This document shows, one piece after another, positions 12,801-26,262 of a stretch of DNA of 64,000 nucleotides (positions are counted from its first letter, which is position 1; every line of letters starts with the position of its first letter). The stretch spans positions 87,243,995 to 87,307,994 of the forward strand of contig OV050031.1 in the NCBI GenBank assembly GCA_920105625.2, read 5' to 3'. The position numbers and the translations under genes were made by a program. The stretch is from Clusia tigrina. Lineage: Eukaryota; Arthropoda; Insecta; Diptera; Clusiidae. A model generated the notes under the pieces. The model had not been told where the DNA came from. It worked only from the letters and a program-made list of their open reading frames with translations, and searched no databases.

Positions 12801-14356
12801 ATGCCGACTGAGGCAGATAGGGGTAGATATAGGCATAGAGAAGGCAGCAGACCCCCCAAACGACAGCGGCAACGACTGAGACGCCTACAGAGACGTTGAC
12901 AGAGGCTGCGACGCCGACTGAGACGCCGACTGAGGCAGAGAGGGGTAGATATTGGCATAGAGAAGGCAGCAGACCCCCCAATCGACAGCGGCAGCGCCTG
13001 AGACGCCTACAGAGACGCTGAGAGAGGCTGCGACGCCGACTGAGATGCCGACTGACACAGATAGGGGTAGATATTGGCATAGAGAAGGCAGCAGATTCCC
13101 CAATCGACAGCGGCACATACTGAGACGCATTCAGAAACGCTGACAGAGGTTGCGACGCCGACTGAGACTCCGACTGAGGCAGATAGGGGTAGATATAGGC
13201 TTAGAGAAGGCAGCAGACCCCCCAATCGACAGCGGCAGCGACTGAGACACCTACAAAGAAGCTGGCAGAGGCAGCGAAGCCGACTGAGGCAGATATGGGT
13301 AGATATAGGCATAGAGAAGGCAGCAGACTCCCCAATCGACAGCGGCAGCGACTGAGACGCTGACAGAGGCTGCGTCGGCGACTGAGGCAGATAGGGGTAG
13401 ATATAGGCATAGACAAGGCAGCAGACCCCCCAAACGACAGCGGCAACGACTGAGACGCCTACAGAGACGCTAACAGAGGTTGCGACGCCGACTGAGACGC
13501 CGACTGAGACGCCGACCGAGGCAGGTAGGGGTAGATATATGCATAGAGACGGCAGCAGACCCCCCAATCGACAGCGGCAGCGACTGAGACACCTACAAAG
13601 AAGCTGGCAGAGGCAGCGAAGCCGACTGTGACGCCGACCGAGGCAGGTAGGGGTAGATATAGGCATAGAGAAGGCAGCAGACCGACCAATCGACATCGGC
13701 AACAACTGAGACGCCTACAGAGACATTGACAGAGGCGCTGACAGAGGCTGAGAAGCCGACTGTGACGCTTACTGAGGCAGGTAGGGGTAGAGATAGGCAT
13801 AGAGAAAGCAGCAGACCCCCCAATCAACAGCGGCAACGACTGAGACGCCGACTGAGGCAGATAGGGGTAGATATAGGCATAGAGAAGGCAGCAGACCCCC
13901 GCAATCGACAGCGGCAGCGACTGAGACGCCTACAGAGACGCTGACAGAGGCTGCGATGCCGACTGAGACGCCGACTGGGGCAGATAGGGATAGATAGAGG
14001 CATAGAGAAGGCAGCAGACCCCCCAATCGACAGCGGCAGCGACTGAGACGCCTACAGAGACGCTGACACAGGCTGCGACGCCGACTGAGACGCCGATTGA
14101 GACGCCGACTGAGGCAGAGAGGGGTAGATATAGGCATAGAGAAGGCAGCAGATCCCCCAATCGACAGCAGCAACGACTGAGACGCCTACAGAGGCTGTGA
14201 CGCCGACTGATGCAGATAGGGGTAGATATAGGCATAGAGAAGGCTGCAGATCCCCCCACTCGACAGCGGCAGCGACTGAGACGCCTACAGAGACGCTGAC
14301 AGAGGCTGCGACGCTGACTGATACGCCGACTGAGGCAGATAAGGGTAGATATAGGC

Positions 14357-17140
14357 TTAGAGAAGGCAGCAGACCCCCCAATCGACATCGGCACCGACTG
14401 AGACGCATTCAGAAACGCTGACAGAGGTTGCGACGCCGACTGAGACAGATAAGGGTAGATATAGGCTTAGAGAAGGCAGCAGACCCCCCAATCGACAGCG
14501 GCAGCGACTGAGATACCTACAAAGAAGCTGGCAGAGGCAGCGAAGCCGACTGTGGCGCCGACCGAGGCAGGTAGGGGTAGATATAGGCATAGAGAAGGCA
14601 GCAGACCGACCAATCGACATCGGCAACAACTGAGACACCTATAGAGACATTGACAGAGGCTGCGACGCCGACTGAGGCAGATAGGGGTAGATATTGACAT
14701 AGAGAAGGCAGCAGACCCCCCAATCGACAACGGCAACAACTGAGATGCCTACAAAGACGCTGACAGAGGCTGCGACGCCGACTGAGATGCCGACTGAGGC
14801 AGGTAGGGGGAGATATACAAATAGAGAAGGCAGCAGACCCCCCCAATCGACAGGGGCAGCGACTAAGATGCCTACAGAGGCTACGACGCCCACTGAGACG
14901 CCGACTGATGCAGATAGGGGTAGATATAGGCATAGAGAAGGTAGCAGACCCCCCAATCGACAGCGGCAGCGACTGAGACGCATTCAGAAACGCTGACAGA
15001 GGTTGCGACGCCGACTGAGACGCCGACTGAGGCAGATAAGGGTAGATATAGGCTTAGAGAAGGCAGCAGACCCCCAATCGACAGCGGCAGCGACTGAGAC
15101 ACCTACAAAGAAGCTGGCAGAGGCTGCGAAGCCGACTGTGACGCCGACCGAGGCAGGTAGGGGTAGATATAGGCATAGAGAAGGCAGCAGACCCACCAAT
15201 CGACATCGGCAACAACTGAGACGCCTACAGAGACATTGACAGAGGCTGCGACGCCGACTGAGGCAGATAGGGGTAGATACACATAGAGAAGGCAGCAGAC
15301 CCCCCAATCGACAGCGGCAGCGACTGAGACGCCTACAGAGACGCTGAGAGAGGCTGCGACGCCGACTGAGATGCCGACTGACACAGATAGGGGTAGATAT
15401 AGGCATAGAGAAGGCTGCAGATCCCCCCACTCGACAGCGGCAGCGACTGAGACGCCTACAGAGACGCTGACAGAGGCTGCGACGCTGACTGAGACGCCGA
15501 CTGAGATGCCGACTGAGGCAGAGAGGGGTAGATATAGGCATAGAGAAGGCAGCAGACCCCCCAATCGACAGCAGCAACGACTGAGACGCCTACAGAGGCT
15601 GCGACGCCCACTGAGACGCCGACTGATGCAGATAGGGGTAGATATAGGCATAGAGAAGGCAGCAGACCCCCCACTCGATAGCGGCAGCGACTGAGACGCT
15701 TGCAGAGACGCTGACAGAGGCTGCGACGCCTACTGAGACGCCGACTGAGGCAGATAGGGGTGATATAGGCATAGAGAAGGCAGCAGACCCCCCAATCGAC
15801 AGCGGCTGAGACTGAGACGCCTACAGAGACGCTGACAGAGGCTGCGCGCCTACTGAGACGCCGACTGAGGCAGATAGGGGTAGATATAGGCATAGACAAG
15901 GCAGCAGACCCCCCAAACGACAGCGGCAACGACTGAGACGCCTACAGAGACGCTAACAGAGGCTGCGACGCCGACTGAGACGCCGACTGAGACGCCGACT
16001 GAGACGCCGACTGAGGCAGAGAGGGGTAGATATTGGCATAGAGAAGGCAGCACACCCCCCACTCGACAGCGGCAGCGCCTGAGACGCCTACAGAGACGCT
16101 GAGAGAGGCTGCGACGCCGACTGAGATGCCGACTGACACAGATAGGGGTAGATATAGGCATAGAGAAGGCATTAGATTCCCCAATCGACAGCGGCACATA
16201 CTGAGACGCATTCAGAAACGCTGACAGAGGTTGCGACGCCGACTGAGACGCCGACTGAGGCAGATAGGGGTAGATATAGGCTTAGAGAAGGCAGCAGACC
16301 CCCAAATCGACAGCGGCAGCGACTGAGACACCTACAAAGAAGCTGGCAGAGGCAGCGAAGCCGACTGTGACGCCGACCGAGGCAGGTAGGGGTAGATATA
16401 GGCATAGAGAAGGCAGCAGACCGACCAATCGACATCGGCAACAACTGAGACGCCTACAGAGACATTGACAGAGGCGCTGACAGAGGCTGAGAAGCCGACT
16501 GTGACGCCGACTGAGGCAGGTAGGGGTAGAGATAGGCATAGAGAAAGCAGCAGACCCCCCCAATCGACATCGGCACCGACTGCGACGCATTCAGAAACGC
16601 TAACAGAGGTTGCGACGCCGACTGAGACAGATAAGGGTAGATATAGGCTTAGAGAAGGCAGCAGACCCCCCAATCGACAGCGGCAGCGACTGAGATACCT
16701 ACAAAGAAGCTGGCAGAGGCAGCGAAGCCGACTGTGACGCCGACCGAGGCAGGTAGGGGTAGATATAGGCATAGAGAAGGCAGCAGACCGACCAATCGAC
16801 ATCGGCAACAACTGAGACACCTATAGAGACATTGACAGAGGCTGCGACGCCGACTGAGGCAGATAGGGGTAGATATTGACATAGAGAAGGCAGCAGACCC
16901 CCCAATCGACAACGGCAACAACTGAGATGCCTACAAAGACGCTGACAGAGGCTGCGACGCCGACTGAGATGCCGACTGAGGCAGGTAGGGGTAGATATAC
17001 AAATAGAGAAGGCAGCAGACCCCCCCAATCGACAGGGGCAGCGACTAAGATGCCTACAGAGGCTGCGACGCCCACTGAGACGCCGACTGATGCAGATAGG
17101 GGTAGATATAGGCATAGAGAAGGTAGCAGACCCCCACTCG
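14357..17140. repeat. Duplication with 2,182-bp spacing
   Basis: The segment at about 14,360-14,950 is repeated at about 16,540-17,130 with a constant offset of 2,182 bp (14,638 to 16,820; 14,739 to 16,921; 14,745 to 16,927). Both carry the GATATACAAATAGAGAAGG core variant and a GACAGGGGCAGCGACTAAG core end. The pair is copied again in the second 15.8-kb unit, near 30.2-30.8 and 32.4-32.9 kb. Confidence 0.78.
15098..15160. repeat. Monomer variant ACACCTACAAAGAAGCTGGC with GACCGAGGCAGGTAGG
   Basis: Several linked changes occur together: AAAGAAGCTGGCAG, GCGAAGCCGACTGTGACG and ACCGAGGCAGGTAGGGG. This type is confined to about 5.83 kb, 13.2-19.0 kb and the matching 29.0-34.8 kb of copy 2. It is absent from region D. 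Confidence 0.85.
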
Positions 17141-17370
17141 ACAGCGGCAGCGACTGAGACGCCTACAGAGACGCTGACAGAGGCTGCGACGCCTACTGAG
17201 ACGCCGACTGAGGCAGATAGGGGTAGATATAGGCATAGAGAAGGCAGCAGAACCCCCCCATCGACAGCGGCTGAGACTGAGACGCCTACAGAGACGCCAA
17301 CAGAATCTGCGCGCCTACTGAGACGCCGACTGAGGCAGATAGGGGTAGATATAGGCATAGAGAAGGCAGC

Positions 17371-17402
17371 ATACCCAACCAATCAACAGCGGCATCGACT
17401 GA
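17371..17402. repeat. Monomer variant marked ATACCCAACCAATCAAC (first occurrence)
   Basis: The usual C run is replaced by ATACCCAACC and the core end reads CAACAGCGGCATCGACTG. I find it at about 17.37, 18.12, 19.61, 22.77 and 26.40 kb in copy 1, at the five matching places in copy 2, and about 13 more times from 43.3 to 63.0 kb. It was not seen before 17.37 kb, so it marks the right-hand variant domain. Confidence 0.88.
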
Positions 17403-20218
17403 GACGCTGACAGCGACAGAGACGCTGACAGAGGCTGCGACGGCGACTGAGGCAGATAGGGGTAGATATAGGCATAGACAAGGCAGCAGACCCCCCAAAC
17501 GACAGCGGCAACGACTGAGACGCCTACAGACACGCTAACAGAGGCTGCGACGCCGACTGAGACGCCGACTGAGGCAGAGAGGGGTAGATATAGGCATAGA
17601 GAAGGCAGCAGACCCCACAATCTACAGCGGCAGCTACTGAGACGCCGACTGAGGCAGATAGGGGTAGATAGAGGCATAGAGAAGGCAGCAGACCAACAAT
17701 CAACAGCGGCAGCGACTGAGACGCCGACTGAGGCAGAGAGGGGTATATATAGGCATAGAGAAGGCACCAGACCCCCAATCGACAGTGGCAACGACTAAGA
17801 CGCCTACAGAGACGCTGACAGAGGCTGCGACGCCGACTGAGACGTTGACTGAGGTAGATAGGGGCAGATATAGGCATAGAGAAGGCAGCAGACCCCCCAA
17901 TCGACAGCAGCAACGACTGAGACGCCTACAGAGGCTGCGACGCCCACTGAGACGCCGACTGATGCAGATAGGGGTAGATATAGGCATAGAGAAGGCAGCA
18001 GACCCCCCACTCGACAGCGGCAGCGACTGAGACGCCTACAGAGAGGCTGACAGAGGCTGCGCGCCTACTGAGACGCCGACTGAGGCAGATAGGGGTAGAT
18101 ATAGGCATAGAGATGGCAGCATACCCAACCAATCAACAGCGGCATCGACTGAGATGCCTACAGAGACGCTGACAGAGACTGCGACACCGCCTGAGGCATA
18201 TAGGGTTAGATGTAGGCATAGAGAAGGCTGCAGATCCCCCCAATCGATAGCGGAAGCGACTGAGACGCCTACAGAGACGCTGACAGTGGCTGCGGCGCCG
18301 ACTGAGACGCCGACTGAGGCAGATAGGGGTAGATATAGGCATAGAGAAGGCAGCAGACTCCCCAATCGACAGCGGCACCGACTGAGACACTGACAGTGGC
18401 AAAGACGCTGACCGAGACGCTGACAGAGGCTGCGACGTCGACTGATGTAGATAGGGGTAGATATAGGCATAGAGAAGGCAGCAGACTCCCCAATCGACAG
18501 CGGCAGCGACTGAGACGCTGACAGCGACAGAGACGCTGACAGAGGCTTTGACGGCGGCTGAGGCAGATAGGGGTAGATATAGGCATGGACAAGGCAGCAG
18601 ACCCCCCAAACGACAGCGGCAACAACTGAGACGCCTACAGAGACGCTAACAGAGGCTGCGACGCCGACTGAGACGCCGACTGAGACGCCAACTGAGACGC
18701 CGACTGAGGCAGAGAGGGGTAGATATTGGCATAGAGAAGGCAGCAGACCCCCCAATCGACAGCGGCAGCGACTGAGACACCTACAAAGAACCTGGCAGAG
18801 GCAGCGAAGCCGACTGTGACGCCGACCGAGGCAGGTAGGGGTAGATATAGGCATAGAGAAGGCAGCAGACCCCCCAATCGACAACGGCAAAAACTGAGAT
18901 GCCTACAAAGACGCTGACAGAGGCTGCGACGCCGATTGAGATGCCGACTGAGGCAGGTAGGGGTAGATATACGCATAGAGAAGATAGCAGACCCCCCAAT
19001 CGACAGGGGCAGCGTCTGAGATGCCTACAGAGACGCTGACAGGAGGCTGCGACGCCGACTGAGACGCCGACTGAGGCAGATAGGGGTAGATATAGGCATA
19101 GAGAAGGCAGCAGACCCCCCAATCGACAGCGGCACCAACTGAGACGCCTACAGAGACGCTGACAGAGGCTGCGACGCCGACTGAGACGCCGACTGGGGCA
19201 GATTGGGATAGATAGAGGCATAGAGAAGGCAGCAGACCCCCCAATCGACAGCGGCAGCGACTGAGACGCCTACAGAGACGCTGACACAGGCTGCGACGCC
19301 GACTGAGACGCCGACTTAGACGCCGACTGAGGCAGAGAGGGGTAGATATAGGCACAGAGAAGGCTGCAGATCCTCCCACTCGACAGCGGCAGCGACTGAG
19401 ACGCCTACAGAGACGCTGACAGAGGCTGCGACGCTGACTGAGACGCCGACTGAGGAAGATAGGAGTAGATATAGGCATAGAGAAGGCAGCAGACACCCCC
19501 AAATGACCACGGCAGCGATGGAGACGCCTACAGAGACGCTGACAGAGGCTGCGACGCCTACTGAGACGCCGACTGAGGCAGATAGGGGTAGATATAGGCA
19601 TAGAGAAGGCAGCATACCCAACCAATACACAGCGGCATCGACTGAGACGCCTACAGAGACGCTGACAGAGGCTGCGACACCGACTGAAGCAGATAGGGGT
19701 AGATATAGGCATAGAGAAGGCAGCAGACCGCCCAATCGACAGTGGCAGCGGCTGAGATGCCTTCAGAGACGCTAACAGAGGCTGCGACGCCTACTGAGAC
19801 GCCGACTGAGGCATATAGGGATAGATATAGGCATTGAGAAGGCAGCAGACCCCCCAATCGACAGCGCCAACAACTGAGACGCTTACAGAGACGCTGACAG
19901 AGGCTGCGACGCTGACTAAGACGCCAACTGGGGCAGATAGGGGTAGATAGAGGCATAGAGAAGGCAGCAGACCCCCCAATCAACAGCGTCAGCGACTGAG
20001 ACGCCTACAGAGACGCTGACAGAGCCTGCGACGCCGACTGAGACGCCGACTGAGGCAGATAGGGGTAGATATAGGCATAGAGAAAGCATCAGACCAACAA
20101 TGGACAGCGGCAGCGACAGAGACGCTGACACAGGCTGCGACGCCGACTGAGACGCCGACTGAGGCAGAGAGGGTAGATATAGGCATAGAGAGGCAGCAGC
20201 CCCCCAATCGACAGCGGC

Positions 20219-20340
20219 AATGACTGAGACGCCAACAGAGATGCTGACAGAGGCTGCGACGCCGACTGAGACGCCGACTGAGGCAGATAGGGGTAGATAT
20301 AGGCATAGAGAAGGCAGCAGACTCCCCAAACGACAGCGGC
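20219..20340. repeat. Monomer present in copy 1 and absent from copy 2
   Basis: The segment between CGACAGCGGC at 20,209 and the same word at 20,331 is exactly 122 bp. At the matching site in copy 2 (about 36,146) the sequence passes straight from the first to the second. This is a single-monomer gain or loss since the 15.8-kb duplication. Confidence 0.85.
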
Positions 20341-21231
20341 AGCGACTGAGACGCGGACAGCGACAGAGACAGAGACGCTGACAGAGGCTGCGACGCCGAC
20401 TGAGGCAGACAGGGGTATATATAGGCATAGAGAAGGCAACAGACCCCCCAATCGACAGCGGCAAAGACTGAGACGCCAACAGAGATGCTAACACAGGCTG
20501 CGACGACGACTGAGACGCCGACGGAGGCAGATATTGAAAGATATAGGCATAGAGAAGGCAGCAGACTCCCCAATCGACAGCGGCAGCGGCTGAGATGCCT
20601 TCAGAGACGCTAACAGTGGCTGCGACGCCTACTGAGACGCCGACTGAGGCAGATAGGGGTAGATATAAGCATTGAGAAGGCAGTAGACCCCCCAATCGAC
20701 AGCGGCAATGACTGAGACGCCAACAGAGATGCTGACAGAGGCTGCGACGCCGACTGAGACGCCGACTGACGCAGACAGGGGTAGATATAGGCATAGAGAA
20801 GGCAACAGACCCCCCAATCGACAGCGGCAGCGACTGAGACGCCTACAGAGACGCTAAAAGAGGCTGCGACAGCGACTGAGACGCCGACTGAGGCAGATAG
20901 GGCTAGATATAGGCACAGAAAAGGCAGCAGACCCCCCAATCGACAGCGGCAGCGACTGAGACGCCTACAGAGACGCTGACAAAGGCTGCAACGCCGATTG
21001 AGACGCCGACTGAGGCAGATAGGGGTAGATATTAGCATAGAGAATGTAACAGACCCCCAATCGACAGCGGCAGAGACTGAGACGCCTACAGAGACGCTAA
21101 AAGAGGCTGCGACGCCGACTGAGACGCTGACTGAGCAGATAGAGGTAGATATAGGCATAGAGAAGGCAGCAGAACCCACAATCAACAGCGGCAGCTACTG
21201 AAATGCCTACAGGGGCGCTGACAAAGGCTGC

Positions 21232-21291
21232 GACGCCGACTGAGATGCCGACTGAGATGCCGACTGAGACGCCGACTGAGACGCCGACTGA
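21232..21291. repeat. Five-unit 12-mer run with two GATGCC variants
   Basis: Five 12-mers, of which the second and third read GATGCCGACTGA. The counterpart in copy 2 (37,047-37,106) keeps both C-to-T changes and has one further change (CTAAGACGCC). Shared substitutions inside the run show that runs expand by copying neighbouring units. Confidence 0.9.
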
Positions 21292-22284
21292 GGCAGATAG
21301 GGGTAGATGTAGGCATAGAGAATGCAACAGACCCCCGCAATCGATAGCGGTACCAGCTGAGAGGCCTACAGAGACGCTGACAGAGACTACGACGCCGACT
21401 GAGACGCCGACTGAGGCAGAGAGGGGTAGATATAGGCATAGAGAAGGCACCAGACCCCCCAATTGACAGCGGAAGCAACTGGGACGCTTACAGAAACGCT
21501 GACAGAGGCTGCGACGCTTACTGAGACGCCGACTGAGGCAGATAGGGGTAGATATAGGCATAGAGAAGGCAGCAGACCCCCCAATCGACAGCGGCAACGA
21601 CTGAGACGCCAACAGAGATGCTGACAGAGGCTGCGACGCCGACTGAGACGCCGACTGAGGCAGATAGGGGTAGATATAGGCATAGAGAAGGCAGCAGACT
21701 CCCCAATCGACAGCGGCAGCGACTGAGACGCTGACAGCGACAGAGACGCTGACAGAGGCTGCGACGCCGACTGAGGCAGATAGGGGTAGATATAGGCATA
21801 GAGAAGGCCGCAGACCCCCCAATCGACAGCGGCAAAGACTGAGACGCCAACAGAGACGCTAACAGAGGCTGCGACGCCGACTGAGACGCCGACTGAGGCA
21901 GATAGGGGAAGATATAGGCATTGAGAAGGCAGCAGACTCCCCAATCGACAGCGGCAGCGACTGAGACGCTGACAGAAGCTGCGACGCCGACTGAGACAGA
22001 CAGGGGTAGACATAGGCATAGAGAAGGCAACAGACCCCCAATTAGACAGCGGCAGCGACTGAGACGCATACAGAGACGCTAAAAGAGGCTGCGACAGCGA
22101 CTGAGACGCCGACTGAGGCAGATAGGGTTAGATATAGGCACAGAAAAGGCAGCAGACCCCCCAATCGACAGCGGCAGCGACTGAGACGCCTACAGAGACG
22201 CTGACAAAGGCTGCAACGCCGATTGAGACGCCGACTGAGGCAGATAGGGGTAGATATTGGCATAGAGAATGCAACAGACCCCAA

Positions 22285-24950
22285 TCAACAGCGGCAGCAA
22301 CTGAAATGCCTACAGGGGCGCTGACAGAGGCTGCGACGCCGACTGAGACGCCGACTGAGGCAAATAGGGGTAGATATAGGCATAGAGAATGCAACAGACC
22401 CCCAATCGACAGCAGTACCAACTGAGAGGCCTACAGAGACGCTGACAGAGACTACGACGCCGACTGAGACGCCGACTGAGACGCCGACTGAGGCAGAGAG
22501 GGGTAGATATAGGCATAGAGAAGGCACCAGACCCCCCAATCGACAGCGACAACGACTGAGACGCCTACAGAGACTCTGACATAGGCTGCGACGCCGACTC
22601 AGACGTCGACTGAGGCAGATAGGGTTAGATATAGGCATAGAGAAAGCAGCAGACCCCCCAATCGACAGCGGAAGCAACTGGGACGCTTACAGAAACGCTG
22701 ACAGAGGCTGCGACACCTACTGAGACGCCGACTGAGGCAGATAGGGGTAGATATAGGCATAGAGAAGGCAGCATACCCAACCAATCAACAGCGGCATCGA
22801 CTGAGATGCCTACAGAGACGCTGACAGAGGCTGCGACACCGACTGAGCCAGATAGGGGTAGATATAGGCATAGAGAAGGCAGCAGACCCCCCAATCGACA
22901 GCGGCAGCAGCTGAGATGCCTTCAGAGACGCTAACAGAGGTTGCGACGTCTACTGAGACGCCGACTGAGGCAGATAGGGGTAGATATAGGCATTGAGAAG
23001 GCAGCAGACCCCCCAATCGACAGCGGCAACGATTGAGACGCCAAGAGAGATGCTGACAGAGGCTGCGACGCCGACTGAGACGCTGATTGAGGCAGATAGG
23101 GGTAGATATAGGCATAGAGCAGGCAGCAGACTCCCCAATCGACAGCGGCAGCGAATGAGATGCTGACAGCGACAGAGACGCTGACAGAGGCTGCGACGCC
23201 GACTGAGGCAGATAGGGGTAGATATAGGCATAGAGAAGGCAGCACACCCCCCAATCGACAGCGGCAGCGACTGAGACGCCTACAGAGACGCTAACAGAGG
23301 CTGCGACGCCGACTGAGACGCCGACTGAGGCAGATAGGGGAAGATATAGGCATAGAGAAGGCAGCACACCCCCCAATCGACAGCGGCAGCGACTGAGACG
23401 CCTACAGAGACGCTGACAGAGGCTGCGACACCGACTGAGGCAGATAGGGGTAGATATAGGCATAGAGAAGGCAGCAGACCCCCCAATCGACAGCGGCAGC
23501 GGCTGAGATGCCTTCAGAGACGCTAACAGAGGTTGCGACGTCTACTGAGACGCCGACTGAGGCAGATAGGGGTAGATATAAGCATTGAGAAGGCAGCAGA
23601 CCCCCTAATCGACAGCGGCAATGACTGAGACGCCTACAGAGATGCTGACAGAGGCTGCGACGCCGACTGAGACACCGACTGAGGCAGATAGGGGTAGATA
23701 TAGGCATAGAGAAGGTAGCAGACTCCCCAATCGACAGCGGCAGCGACTGAGACGCTGACAGCGACAGAGACGCTGACAGAGGCTGCGACGGCGACTGAGG
23801 CAGACAGGGGTAGATATAGGCATAGAGAAGGCATTAGACCCCCCAATCGACAGCGGCAGCGACTGAGACGCCTACAGAGACGCTGGCAGAGGCTGCAACG
23901 CCGATTGAGACGCCGACTGAGGCAGATAGGGGTAGATATTGGCATAGAGAATGCAACAGACCCCAATCAACAGCGGCAGCAACTGAAATGCCTACAGGGG
24001 CGCTGACAGAGGCTGCGACGCCGACTGAGACGCCGACTGAGGCAAATAGGGGTAGATATAGGCATAGAGAATGCAACAGACCCCCAATCGACAGCGGTAC
24101 CAACTGAGAGGCCTACAGAGACGCTGACAGGGACTACGACGCCGACTGAGATGCCGACTGAGACGCCGACTGAGGCAGAGAGGAGTAGATATAGGCATAG
24201 AGAAGGCACCAGACCCCCCCAAGCGACAGCGGCAACGACTGAGACGCCTACAGGGACTCTGACATAGGCTGCGACGCCGACTCAGACGTCGACTGAGGCA
24301 GATAGGGTTAGATATAGGCATAGAGAAAGCAGCAGACCCCCCAATCGACAGCGGAAGCAACTGGGACGCTTACAGAAACGCTGACAGAGGCTGCGACACC
24401 TACTGAGACGCCGACTGAGGCAGATAGGGGTAGATATAGGCATTGAGAAGGCAGCAGACCCCCCAATCGACAGCGGCAACGACTGAGACGCCAAGAGAGA
24501 TGCTGACAGAGGCTGCGACGCCGACTGAGACGCTGATTGAGGCAGATAGGGGTAGATATAGGCATAGAGAAGGCAGCAGACTCCCCAATCGACAGCGGCA
24601 GCGACTGAGATGCTGACAGCGACAGAGACGCTGACAGAGGCTGCGACGCCGACTGAGGCAGACAGGGGTAGATATAGGCATAGAGAAGGCAACATACCCC
24701 CCAATCGACAGCGGCAGCGACTGAGACGCCTACAGAGACGCTAACAGAGGCTGCGACGCCGACTGAGACGCCGACTGAGGCAGATAGGGGAAGATATAGG
24801 CATAGAGAAGGCAGCACACCCCCCAATCGACAGCGGCAGCGACTGAGACGCCTACAGAGACGCTGACAGAGGCTGCGACACCGACTGAGGCAGATAGGGG
24901 TAGATATAGGCATAGAGAAGGCAGCAGACGCCCCAATCGACAGCGGCAGC
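22285..24950. repeat. Internal duplication of 1.45-1.68 kb (within copy 1)
   Basis: The block starting near 22.28 kb is repeated starting near 23.97 kb. The offset is 1,682-1,683 bp in the left part (22,421 to 24,103; 22,599 to 24,282) and 1,450 bp in the right part (23,254 to 24,704; 23,486 to 24,936). About 233 bp, close to two monomers, is absent from the second unit. The missing stretch contains the monomer marked ATACCCAACC at 22,773. The same arrangement is present in copy 2. Confidence 0.82.
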
Positions 24951-26107
24951 GGCTGAGATGCCTTCAGAGACACTAACAGAGGTTGCGACGTCTACTGAGA
25001 CGCCGACTGAGGCAGATAGGGGTAGATATAAGCATTGAGAAGGCAGCAGACCCCCTAATCGACAGCGGCAATGACTGAGACGCCTACAGAGATGCTGACA
25101 GAGGCTGCGACGCCGACTGAGACGCCGACTGAGGCAGATAGGGTAGATATAGGCATAGAGAAGGTAGCAGACTCCCCAATCGACAGCGGCAGCGACTGAG
25201 ACGCTGACAGCGACAGAGACGCTGACAGAGGCTGCGACGCCGACTGAGGCAGACAGGGGTAGATATAGGCATAGAGAAGGCATTAGACCCCCCAATCGAC
25301 AGCGGCAAAGACTGAGACGCCAACAGAGATGCCAGCAGAGGCTGCGACGCCGACTGAGACGCCGACTGAGGCAGATAGGGGAAGATATAGGCATAGAGAA
25401 GGCAGCAGACTCCCCAATCGACAGCGGCAGCGACTGAGACGCTGACAGAGGCTGCGACGCCGACTGAAGCAGACAGGGGTAGATATAGGCATAGAGAAGG
25501 CAACAGACCCCCCCAATCGACAGCGGCAGCGACAGAGACGCCGACTGAGACAAATAGGGGTAGATATAGGCATAGAGAATGCAACAGACCCCCCAGTCGA
25601 CAGCGGCAGAGACTGAGACGCCTACAGAGACGCTGACAGCGGCTGCGACGCCGACTGAGACGCCGACTGAGGCAGATAGGGCTAGATATAGGCACACAGA
25701 AGGCAGCAGACCCCCCAATCGACAGCGGCAGCGACTGAGACGCCTACAGAGACGCTGACAAAGGCTGCAACGCCGATTGAGACGCCGACTGAGGCAGATA
25801 GGGGTAGATATTAGCATAGAGAATGTAACAGACCCCCAATCGACAGCGGCAGAGACTGAGACGCCTACAGAGACGCTGACAGAGGCTGCGACGCCGACTG
25901 AGACGCTGACAGAGGCTGCGACGCCGACTGAGACGCCGACTGTGGCAGATAGGGGTAGATATAGGCATAGAGAAGGCAGCAGAACCCACAATCAACAGCG
26001 TTAGCTACTGAAATGCCTACAGGGGCGCTGACAGAGGCTGCGACGCCGACTGAGATGCCGACTGAGACGCAGACTGAGACGCCGACTGAGGCAGATAGGG
26101 GTAGATG

Positions 26108-26262
26108 TAGGCATAGAGAATGTAACAGACCCCCAATCGACAGCGGCAGAGACTGAGACGCCTACAGAGACGCTGACAGAGGCTGCGACGCCGACTGAGA
26201 CGCTGACAGAGGCTGCGACGCCGACTGAGACGCTGACTGTGGCAGATAGGGGTAGATATAGG
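26108..26262. repeat. Replacement patch in copy 1 (source-like sequence at 25.8 kb)
   Basis: Copy 1 carries GAATGTAACAGACCCCCAAT and two rounds of GACGCTGACAGAGGCTGCG here. The matching place in copy 2 (about 41,925-42,070) has the GGTACC-marked monomer and GAGACTACGACGCC. The patch repeats sequence 297 bp upstream (25,821 and 26,118). Related sites at 21.3, 37.1 and 47.7 kb carry the GGTACC type, so the copy-1 state is probably the derived one. Confidence 0.78.

Larger units (their letters stand above)
12450..16550. repeat. Diverged duplication with ~2.74-3.08 kb spacing
   Basis: Segments near 12.45-13.8 kb recur near 15.5-16.55 kb. They share the GGCTGCGCGCCTACTGAG deletion variant, the CACATACTGAGACGCATTCAG variant and the AAGAAGCTGGCAG variant in the same order. 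The spacing is about 3.06-3.08 kb on the left and 2.74 kb on the right (13,705 to 16,444), so about 340 bp differs between the units. Both units are also present in copy 2, 15.8 kb downstream. Confidence 0.7.

Noticed and set aside
24852..25991. 379-codon minus-strand frame repeated at 40,667-41,806 as a duplicated gene pair
   Set aside because: The two frames match because the 15.8-kb block is duplicated. The DNA is identical in kind to the rest of the array, with no extra conservation of the reading frame.
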